Part shown: one piece after another, positions 7,000-11,260 of the stretch
How positions within the stretch are numbered: the stretch's first letter is position 1
Layout: every line of letters starts with the position of its first letter
DNA from: F23-B02 sp963633225
Lineage (GTDB): Bacteria; Bacillota; Clostridia; Oscillospirales; Oscillospiraceae
Assembly: GCA_963633225.1 (NCBI GenBank)
Contig: CAVGXR010000005.1
Location: 1-11,260, forward strand
Direction of reading: 5' to 3'
Length of the DNA: 11,260 bases
Made by a program: the position numbers and the translations under genes
The notes under the pieces: model-generated
What the model was told of the DNA's origin: nothing
Seen by the model: the letters and a program-made list of their open reading frames with translations, nothing else
Database searches by the model: none

Positions 7000-7074
7000 A
7001 AAGCTCCACCCTCAGGTACGTTTTACCTGAGGGTGGAGCTTTCAGCGTGTCAAAAAAGTTTGCAGCTTTTTTGA
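7000..7074 (+). terminator. Two-hairpin terminator module, copy 1
   Basis: Hairpin 1 has perfect 19-bp arms (7000-7018 and 7024-7042) that begin AAAGCTCC and end GGAGCTTT, with the loop CGTTT. A linker CAGCG follows, and hairpin 2 is TCAAAAAAG (7050-7058) with CTTTTTTGA (7066-7074). For the RpiR gene on the plus strand the T-run after hairpin 1 is only TTT, but hairpin 2 ends in T6. On the minus strand hairpin 1 is followed by T6, so it can also stop transcripts arriving from nifU. A second copy of the same design lies at 11056-11128. Confidence 0.75.
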
Positions 7075-7239
7075 TGGCTATAATCTAACTCGAGGCGGGC
7101 CTTTTCTCGCTGCGGCTCGGTCACGGCACGGCTCTGACATGCCACCGGCATGTCATTCACTACCGTGCCGACGCTGCGCTACCCCTCGAACTCCCCCGCT
7201 TCGCGGATATCTCAACGCAGCAACATAGGTTTTTTGACA
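7048..7239. repeat. Roughly 190-bp structured element with inverted terminal repeats
   Basis: The stretch begins with TGTCAAAAAA (7048-7057) and ends with its exact inverted copy TTTTTTGACA (7230-7239). Inside is a nested palindromic fold: TCGAGG (7090-7095) with CCTCGA (7184-7189), CGGCACGG (7124-7131) with CCGTGCCG (7163-7170), and TGACATGCC (7135-7143) with GGCATGTCA (7147-7155) around a 3-base loop. This resembles a small non-autonomous (MITE-like) or extragenic palindromic element. I see no clear target-site duplication and no transposase. From memory only, similar sequence seems common between genes in related gut Clostridia; this is not verified. Confidence 0.6.
7050..7160 (-). other. 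Short open frame inside the repeat-like element (36 codons)
   Basis: A GTG-started frame on the minus strand encodes 36 residues including MPVACQSRAVTEPQRE and ends at TGA within the TCAAAAAA repeat end. It has no Shine-Dalgarno sequence (the bases before it read GGCACGGTA) and its length is set by the element's palindromes. It is more likely a by-product of the repeat that gene finders would call than a real protein. I list it because the same peptide may turn up as a 'hypothetical protein' in related genomes. Confidence 0.2.
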
Positions 7240-7266
7240 GTCTGATAACTATTAACTATTAATATC

Positions 7267-7701
7267 TTACTCTGCGCAGTGCTCGCAGTCGTGCAGCTTC
7301 TTGCTGAACAGCGCGGGATCGTATGCGATGCCGTTGCGGTCGTAATAGTCCTTGACCGCCGCTGCAACTGCTTCCTCGGCGAGGACCGAGCAGTGGATCT
7401 TGTGCGCGGGCAGACCGTCGAGAGCTTCGACAACGGCCTTGTTCGACAACTCGAGCGCATCCTCGACCTTCTTGCCCTTGATGAGCTCGGTGGCCATGGA
7501 GCTGGTGGCGATTGCGCTGCCGCAGCCGAAGGTGTTGAACTTGACATCGGTGATGATGCCGTCCTTGACCTTGATGTACATCTTCATGATGTCGCCGCAT
7601 TTTGCGTTGCCGACTTCACCTACGCCGTCCGCGTCGTCCATCTTGCCGACATTGCGGGGATTCTGGAAATGATCCATTACCTTATCACTATAAAGTGCCA
7701 T
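7267..7701 (-). CDS. nifU: NifU/IscU-type Fe-S cluster assembly scaffold
   Basis: This 144-residue scaffold protein assembles [Fe-S] clusters with sulfur supplied by the cysteine desulfurase encoded just upstream. The three conserved ligand cysteines are visible: C35 in GNAKCGD (with Asp37), C60 in FGCGSA, and C104 in HCSVLAEEA. The N-terminus YSDKVMDHFQNPRNVG is typical of the IscU-like domain. It is a single-domain form without the C-terminal Nfu domain of nitrogen-fixation NifU. The C-terminus adds a CEHC pair (C139, C142), seen in many anaerobe versions as far as I recall. AGGAGG lies upstream of ATG 7701 and the gene is 40 bp behind nifS, so it is in the same operon. The LPPMK motif that binds HscA in proteobacterial IscU is absent; the matching place reads LPAHKIHC. 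Confidence 0.93.
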   Translation of the reverse strand: MALYSDKVMDHFQNPRNVGKMDDADGVGEVGNAKCGDIMKMYIKVKDGIITDVKFNTFGCGSAIATSSMATELIKGKKVEDALELSNKAVVEALDGLPAHKIHCSVLAEEAVAAAVKDYYDRNGIAYDPALFSKKLHDCEHCAE

Positions 7702-7741
7702 AATTTAAGTTCCTCCTATTATTTCACGCTGTGTTGTTTTA

Positions 7742-8929
7742 TTAGATCAAGTGCTGCTTTGTGCCGTTTTCGAGCTCTTCCCACACGGGGGAGATATCAC
7801 GCAGGTAGGACACGACCTCGGGGACGACCTTGATGATATGGTCGATCTCCTCCATGCTGTTGTACTCGCCTATCGACAGGCGCAGTGAGCCGTGAGCGAC
7901 CTCGTGCGGCAGGCCGAGGGAGAGCAGGACGTGGCTGGGGTCGAGTGAGCCGGAGGTACATGCCGAGCCTGACGAGGCGCAGACACCCTTAGCGTCCAGA
8001 AGCAGCAGCAGGCTTTCGCCCTCGATGCCCTCAAAGCACATGTTCACCGTGCCGGGGACGTGGTGCTCGAGCGAGCCGTTTATCTTGGAATGGGGGATCT
8101 TGCTGAGCTCTGCAAAGAGCTTATCGCGCATGGGGATGATCTTTGCGGTGTTGGCCTCCATGTTGTCAACGCTCTCCTTAAGAGCAGCAGCCATAGCGAC
8201 GATGCCGGGTATATTTTCCGTACCGGCGCGCTTGCCGCGCTCCTGTGCGCCGCCCTCGATGATGTTGAACAGCGGCATACCCGTCTTTGCGTACAGAACG
8301 CCTACGCCCTTGGGAGCGTGGAACTTGTGGCCGGACATGCTCAGCAGGTCGATGTTCATCTCCTGAACGTTTATCGGCATATGGCCGGCAGCCTGAACCG
8401 CATCGGTGTGGAAGGGTATCTTCCTTGCGCGGCAGAACTCGCCGATCTCCTTGATGGGCTGGACAGTACCGATCTCGTTGTTTGCAAACATGACGGTGAC
8501 GAGCGCGGTATCCTCGCGGACTGCGGCCTCGAGATCCTCAAGGCGGACAACGCCGTCCTCGTGAACGTCCAGCAGCGTTACCTCAAAGCCCTCCTTTTCG
8601 AGCTTCTTGAGCGTATGCAGGACGGCATGATGCTCAAACTTCGTGGATATGAGATGCTTCTTGCCCTTGAGAGCGCCGACCTTGGCCATGGAAACTATGG
8701 CCTGATTGTCCGCCTCGGAGCCGCCGGAGGTGAAGTATATCTCCTTGGGCTGTGCGCCGATTATATCGGCAACGGTCTTTCTTGCGTTTTCAAGCGCTTC
8801 CTTTGCCTCCTGAGCAAAGGCGTACAGGCTCGAGGGGTTGCCGTACTGCTTGGTCAGGTAGGGCATCATCGCGTCAAGCGCGGTCTTGCTGACACATGTG
8901 GTTGCAGCGTTATCTGCGTATACAAACAT
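7742..8929 (-). CDS. nifS: Cysteine desulfurase, NifS/IscS class
   Basis: This 395-residue PLP enzyme takes sulfur from L-cysteine, giving alanine and an enzyme persulfide for Fe-S assembly and possibly tRNA thiolation. Landmarks from the chosen start are YADNAATT near the N-terminus, TSGGSEADN (67-75), EHHAV (99-103), the Schiff-base lysine Lys202 in SGHKFHAPKG, RAGTENIPG (234-242), and the catalytic Cys324 in ASSGSACTSGSLDPSHV. The extended flexible cysteine loop places it in the group I (NifS/IscS) class. I chose ATG 8929 because AAAGGAAG precedes it and the product then begins MFVYADNAAT as in the family. The 29 extra codons of the longer frame overlap the Rrf2 gene end and the promoter at 8973-9001. 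Downstream is nifU, upstream the Rrf2 regulator. Confidence 0.95.
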   Translation of the reverse strand: MFVYADNAATTCVSKTALDAMMPYLTKQYGNPSSLYAFAQEAKEALENARKTVADIIGAQPKEIYFTSGGSEADNQAIVSMAKVGALKGKKHLISTKFEHHAVLHTLKKLEKEGFEVTLLDVHEDGVVRLEDLEAAVREDTALVTVMFANNEIGTVQPIKEIGEFCRARKIPFHTDAVQAAGHMPINVQEMNIDLLSMSGHKFHAPKGVGVLYAKTGMPLFNIIEGGAQERGKRAGTENIPGIVAMAAALKESVDNMEANTAKIIPMRDKLFAELSKIPHSKINGSLEHHVPGTVNMCFEGIEGESLLLLLDAKGVCASSGSACTSGSLDPSHVLLSLGLPHEVAHGSLRLSIGEYNSMEEIDHIIKVVPEVVSYLRDISPVWEELENGTKQHLI

Positions 8930-8952
8930 TTTTATCTTCCTTTCGCATATAT

Positions 8953-8975
8953 ATCCTATTAAATCTGTAGGGATT
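8953..8975. promoter_or_regulatory. Candidate Rrf2 operator at the nifS promoter
   Basis: On the plus strand, ATCCTA (8953-8958) and TAGGGATT (8968-8975) form an imperfect dyad that overlaps the -10 box and start point of the nifS promoter. The half-site TAGGRATT recurs upstream of the Rrf2 gene (9482-9489 and inverted at 9438-9445), so it is a plausible binding site for that regulator. This is inference from shared sequence. Confidence 0.4.
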
Positions 8976-9001
8976 GTAGCACCTTGCTTTAACTTAGTCA
9001 A
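8973..9001 (-). promoter_or_regulatory. Promoter of nifS-nifU
   Basis: On the minus strand there is TTGACT (8996-9001), a 17-base spacer, and TACAAT (8973-8978). The -35 box overlaps the stop codon of the Rrf2 gene. The start point near 8966 leaves a leader of about 37 bases. nifS and nifU can therefore be transcribed separately from the regulator gene. Confidence 0.7.
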
Positions 9002-9423
9002 GTCTTTTTTCGCCATTTTTCGCCGGTGAGAAGATCCTCAAGGCTCACGGTGTCGAGATAGGCGTTCGTTATATCGTCAAGCTCCTTCCACATCGGCACC
9101 GTCAGGCAGCCGCCGGAGTGGTCGCACTGTATCTCGCCCTCTCTTATGCAGGCCACCGGCGCGAGATTATCCTCCATGCATCTGAGTATCTCTCCGATGG
9201 TGTAGTCCTTCGGGGCTTTGACGAGCCTGTAGCCGCCCTCCTTGCCGCGTGAGCTCTGCACGAGCTCGGCTTTCTTGAGGTTGCCGACTATCATTTCGAG
9301 ATATTTCATCGAAAGCTCCGTGCGCTCGGACACCGTTTTGAGCGATATGAAGCCGTCGTCCCCATGCTGGGCAAGGTCGATCATAATGCGCAGGGCATAG
9401 CGTCCCTTGCTGGTCACGTTCAT
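8998..9423 (-). CDS. Rrf2-family regulator, probable IscR-like Fe-S sensor
   Basis: This 141-residue winged-helix regulator of the Rrf2 family begins MNVTSKGRYALRIMIDLA, typical of the family. The recognition region is about 28-50 and the wing SSRGKEGGYRL is at 57-67. C92, C100 and C106 (CX7CX5C) lie where E. coli IscR carries its three [2Fe-2S] cysteines (CX5CX5C), so cluster binding is likely though the first spacing differs. I chose ATG 9423 because GGAGGTGAT directly precedes it and the family N-terminus follows; the longer frame begins far upstream without support. Position ahead of nifS and nifU implies feedback control of Fe-S assembly. A CymR-like role in cysteine metabolism is the alternative, but CymR lacks these cysteines. 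Repeated TAGGRATT half-sites occur at its own and the nifS promoter. Confidence 0.9.
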   Translation of the reverse strand: MNVTSKGRYALRIMIDLAQHGDDGFISLKTVSERTELSMKYLEMIVGNLKKAELVQSSRGKEGGYRLVKAPKDYTIGEILRCMEDNLAPVACIREGEIQCDHSGGCLTVPMWKELDDITNAYLDTVSLEDLLTGEKWRKKT

Positions 9424-9437
9424 CGTATCACCTCCGT

Positions 9438-9489
9438 AATTCCTATACCTATGATGTGATATTAATATACCACTTTTATTGTAGGAATT
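9438..9489. promoter_or_regulatory. Rrf2 gene upstream region with inverted half-sites
   Basis: AATTCCTA (9438-9445) and its exact inverted copy TAGGAATT (9482-9489) are 36 bases apart and flank the palindrome ATATTAATAT (9459-9468). On the minus strand the region contains TACAAT and TATATT as possible -10 boxes, but neither has a convincing -35 box, as expected of a regulated promoter. The copy nearest the gene overlaps the leader just before GGAGGTGAT. It is a likely autoregulatory site. Confidence 0.5.
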
Positions 9490-9522
9490 AAAGTACAAAT
9501 ACCACAGTTTGTCTGGTTTTTG

Positions 9523-9541
9523 CTGTGCGATTTTCGCACAG
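9523..9541. repeat. 8-bp perfect hairpin in the Rrf2/antiporter divergent region
   Basis: CTGTGCGA (9523-9530) and TCGCACAG (9534-9541) pair around a TTT loop. No U-run follows on either strand, so it is not a usual terminator. It lies upstream of both divergent promoters and could be an operator or a cruciform-forming site. The function is unknown. Confidence 0.4.
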
Positions 9542-9608
9542 TCGCAGGGGGTATGCGGCAAACTTATAACCACATAAATATTGTTCATCTCACAGGCGAA
9601 AAATTAAC

Positions 9609-9637
9609 TTGCAATTAAGGGAAAAAGTGCGTATAAT
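9609..9637 (+). promoter_or_regulatory. Promoter of the cation/proton antiporter gene
   Basis: TTGCAA (9609-9614), a 17-base spacer and a perfect TATAAT (9632-9637) predict a start point near 9644. This gives a leader of about 73 bases and rules out the in-frame upstream codons as starts. Confidence 0.75.
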
Positions 9638-9649
9638 CCGCTTTGCGAA

Positions 9650-9682
9650 TGAGGCAATATGCCTCAGGATTGTGTTTTTTTT
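9650..9682 (+). promoter_or_regulatory. Leader hairpin plus U8 tract upstream of the antiporter gene
   Basis: Just after the predicted start point, TGAGGC (9650-9655) and GCCTCA (9661-9666) form a 6-bp hairpin with loop AATAT. A T8 run follows at 9675-9682, separated by 8 bases. The gap is longer than in a standard terminator. It may be a weak attenuator or a 5' stabilising stem; no known riboswitch fits its small size. Confidence 0.3.
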
Positions 9683-9716
9683 AATTATCTTTTGTGCAAT
9701 TTGGGGGAAAATTAAC

Positions 9717-10955
9717 ATGGATTACAGCTTTCTCATCGTAATCGCGCTCATTATGCTCTCCACCAAGGTTCTCGGCCTTGTGAGCGAAAAGGTCAACATG
9801 CCGCAGGTCGTCGGCGCACTGATCGCGGGTCTGCTGCTCGGACCGAGCTGCTTCGGTCTCGTCGGCGAATCCGACTTCCTTATTAAAACGGCTGAGATCG
9901 GCGTTATCATCCTGATGTTCACCGCCGGCCTCGATACCGACGTGCAGGAGCTCAAGCACACCGGCCTTTCGGCCTTCATCATCGCAACCATCGGCGTTAT
10001 CGTTCCCTTCCTCGGCGGTGCCGGCTGCTACCTGCTGTTTAACAGCGAGCCCGACAGCCTGCGTATGCTCAAGGCAGCCTTCATCGGTGTTGTTCTGACG
10101 GCGACCTCCGTTTCCATCACCGTTGAGACCCTGCGCGAGATGGGCAAGCTCAAGAGCCGCGTCGGTACGGCTATCATGGCCGCCGCAGTCATCGACGACG
10201 TGCTCGGCATCGTCGTTCTGACCGTGCTCACCGGCTTTACCGATTCCACCGTTCAGCCGATGACCATCTTCATCCGCATCATCGCCTACTTCATCTGCCT
10301 TGCCATCATCGCGGTCATAATCCGCAAGGTCTTTGCGCATCTCCGCACAAGGATCTGGGGCAACCACAGGCGTATCGCCATATACGCGCTGGCGTTCTGC
10401 TTCATCCTCAGCTTTGTTTCAGAGCACTTCTTCGGCATTGCCGACATAACCGGCGCATACTTTGCCGGCCTCATGCTCAGCGACCACGGTGAGACGCGCA
10501 CCTACGTCGTCAAACGTATTAATACCATGAGCTACATGCTCTTCTCCCCTATATTCTTTGCATCCATTGGTATAAAAACAGAGCTTGCCGGACTTGACGG
10601 CAACCTCATTCTCTTTGCAGTCGCCCTCACCGTCATCGCCATAATCACCAAGATCATCGGCTGCGGCATCGGCGCAAGGATCACAGGCTTCAAGACCTAC
10701 GACTCCGTTTCCATCGGCCTCGGCATGGTATCCCGCGGCGAGGTCGCGCTTATCGTCGCGCAGAAGGGCAGCATGGCCGGACTCATCTCGGGAACCATGT
10801 TCCCCGCCGTCGTTCTGATGGTCATCGTGACCACCCTTGTTACTCCTCTGCTGCTGAAGGTCGGCATGAAGCGCCCGACAGCGGACAACACTGAGCCCGG
10901 AGAGCTTGCAAACGCAGGCGCGGCAGACCCGAGCGGCGCTCCCGCTCACGTCTGA
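9717..10955 (+). CDS. CPA2-type cation/proton antiporter (Na_H_exchanger domain)
   Basis: This 412-residue membrane protein has about 12-13 hydrophobic segments. Family marks are the early VNMPQVVGALIAGLLLGPS (27-45), FTAGLDTD (68-75), and the paired acidic residues AVIDDVLGI (157-165; D160 and D161), which match the ion-binding DD motif of NapA-like, electrogenic CPA2 exchangers. ASIGIKTEL follows later. It exchanges Na+ or K+ for H+ across the cytoplasmic membrane. There is no C-terminal RCK/TrkA-N domain, so it is not a full-length KefB/KefC channel; the tail is a short hydrophilic Pro/Ala-rich stretch. I chose ATG 9717 because the promoter at 9609-9637 places the transcript start after any earlier codon. 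The ribosome binding site GGGGGA is fair. It stands alone, divergent from the Fe-S genes and closed by a terminator. Confidence 0.9.
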   Translation: MDYSFLIVIALIMLSTKVLGLVSEKVNMPQVVGALIAGLLLGPSCFGLVGESDFLIKTAEIGVIILMFTAGLDTDVQELKHTGLSAFIIATIGVIVPFLGGAGCYLLFNSEPDSLRMLKAAFIGVVLTATSVSITVETLREMGKLKSRVGTAIMAAAVIDDVLGIVVLTVLTGFTDSTVQPMTIFIRIIAYFICLAIIAVIIRKVFAHLRTRIWGNHRRIAIYALAFCFILSFVSEHFFGIADITGAYFAGLMLSDHGETRTYVVKRINTMSYMLFSPIFFASIGIKTELAGLDGNLILFAVALTVIAIITKIIGCGIGARITGFKTYDSVSIGLGMVSRGEVALIVAQKGSMAGLISGTMFPAVVLMVIVTTLVTPLLLKVGMKRPTADNTEPGELANAGAADPSGAPAHV

Positions 10956-10972
10956 GCAACGGCAATATTAAA

Positions 10973-11053
10973 ACCAGCGTACCAGAAATGATATGCACCC
11001 CAAAAGTTAGACACTTTTGGGGTGCATATCAAAAACGGTGCACTGGTTTTTTT
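10973..11053 (+). terminator. Terminator of the antiporter gene with a palindrome in its loop
   Basis: The outer arms ACCAGCGTACC (10973-10983) and GGTGCACTGGT (11037-11047) pair with two mismatched or wobble positions. They are followed by a T7 run (11047-11053), as in an intrinsic terminator 17 bases after the stop. The loop is unusually large because it contains a second, perfect 18-bp-arm hairpin (10990-11030). The outer structure alone is a sound terminator. Confidence 0.65.
10990..11030. repeat. Perfect palindrome with 18-bp arms and 5-base loop
   Basis: The left arm (10990-11007, starting GATATGCACCCC) and right arm (11013-11030, ending GGGGTGCATATC) are exact inverted copies around TAGAC. 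No U-run follows on either strand. It lies entirely within the loop of the antiporter terminator. CCCCAAAAGTTAGAC resembles end sequences I recall for some IS3-family elements, but no transposase is present, so this link is only a suggestion. Confidence 0.8.
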
Positions 11054-11055
11054 AC

Positions 11056-11128
11056 GCTTGTCAAAAAAGTCCCTCGCGGGATTTTTTGACAAGCTGAAAA
11101 AGCTCCCGTTCGGCGAACGGGAGCTTTT
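11056..11128 (-). terminator. Two-hairpin terminator module, copy 2
   Basis: Read on the minus strand after the aminotransferase stop, hairpin 1 has 14-bp arms (11115-11128 and 11098-11111; ends AAAAGCTCCC/GGGAGCTTTT, loop GCC) followed by a T-run. The linker CAGC comes next. Hairpin 2 has GCTTGTCAAAAAA arms (11082-11094 and 11056-11068) with an inner TCCC/GGGA stem. The order, the AAAGCTCC/GGAGCTTT ends, the CAGC linker and the TGTCAAAAAA arm match the module after the RpiR gene, although the stem centres differ. Confidence 0.8.
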
Positions 11129-11144
11129 GGGTATTCGGAAGAGC

Positions 11145-11260
11145 TTACTTCTTCAGGTTCTCCTTGATGACCTCGCCGAGGATGGTCATGCCCTTGACGA
11201 TCTTCTCTTCGGGCATGCAGGAGTAGTTCAGGCGGATGCAGTTATTGTGGCCTGCATCGG
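11145..11260 (-). CDS. C-terminal end of a probable PLP-dependent aminotransferase (partial)
   Basis: Only the last 37 residues are in the window; the gene runs off the right edge. The readable tail contains NNCIRLNYSCMPEEKIVKGM and ends in NLKK before TAA. R-L-N-(Y/F)-S followed by a 'PEEKI..G...L' helix is the usual C-terminal segment of class I/II aminotransferases of the 2-aminoadipate/MocR-like type, where the arginine binds the substrate carboxylate. The stop is followed after 16 bases by the two-hairpin module. With this little sequence the exact substrate class cannot be stated. Confidence 0.7.
   Translation of the reverse strand, partial: DAGHNNCIRLNYSCMPEEKIVKGMTILGEVIKENLKK

Noticed and set aside
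7000..7266. CRISPR array or tRNA in the gap between the RpiR gene and nifU
   Set aside because: The repeats are inverted, not regularly spaced direct repeats, and no cloverleaf with a T-arm GTTCRA signature is present.
8930..9016. 29-codon N-terminal extension of NifS
   Set aside because: It overlaps the Rrf2 gene end and contains the nifS promoter; the family starts at MFVYADNAAT.
9424..9588. 55-codon N-terminal extension of the Rrf2 regulator
   Set aside because: It spans the operator and hairpin region, has no ribosome binding site, and the Rrf2 fold begins at ATG 9423 behind GGAGGTGAT.
9609..9716. Upstream in-frame start for the cation antiporter
   Set aside because: The codon at 9609 lies in the -35 box of the gene's own promoter, upstream of the predicted transcript start.
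10984..11036. Complete insertion sequence
   Set aside because: The stretch is only about 50 bp and has no transposase; a palindrome alone does not support an IS call.

Overview
The window looks like chromosomal DNA from a gut- or rumen-type Clostridia, probably the Oscillospiraceae/Ruminococcaceae side. The evidence is a moderately high GC content, strong AGGAGG-type ribosome binding sites, TTGACA/TATAAT-type promoters, a purine riboswitch, and a clostridial Rrf2-NifS-NifU iron-sulfur cluster. The taxon is an inference from gene content; no rRNA or tRNA gene is present to fix it.

Layout from left to right. (1) Positions 1-47, minus strand: a purine riboswitch aptamer cut by the window edge. 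It has its own promoter at 88-116 and serves a gene beyond the left end. (2) xpt (xanthine phosphoribosyltransferase, minus) has a separate promoter. (3) Divergent from xpt is a two-gene plus-strand operon: a GPH-type sugar/cation symporter overlapping by 4 nt a PIG-L/LmbE-type deacetylase, closed by a strong terminator. (4) A minus-strand operon follows: an NhaC-family antiporter and a class V PLP enzyme. An RpiR-type SIS-domain regulator is transcribed divergently from it. (5) A 280-bp gene-free stretch holds a two-hairpin terminator module and a roughly 190-bp structured repeat-like element with 10-bp inverted ends. (6) The iron-sulfur cluster set, all minus: Rrf2 regulator, then NifS/IscS cysteine desulfurase, then NifU/IscU scaffold. 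(7) Divergent from it is a CPA2-type cation/proton antiporter. (8) The right end has a second copy of the two-hairpin module, an 18-bp-arm palindrome sitting in the loop of another terminator, and the C-terminal end of a probable PLP aminotransferase.

The likely functional units are purine salvage under riboswitch control, uptake and deacetylation of an acetylated glycoside (inference), uptake and PLP-dependent breakdown of an unknown amino compound under RpiR control (inference), and Fe-S cluster assembly under an Rrf2 regulator. I did not find a clear new defence or mobile system. The most unusual content is intergenic: the repeated hairpin module, the element at 7048-7239, and the nested palindrome at 10973-11053. 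The RpiR/NhaC/class V enzyme locus is the best candidate for an undescribed catabolic pathway.
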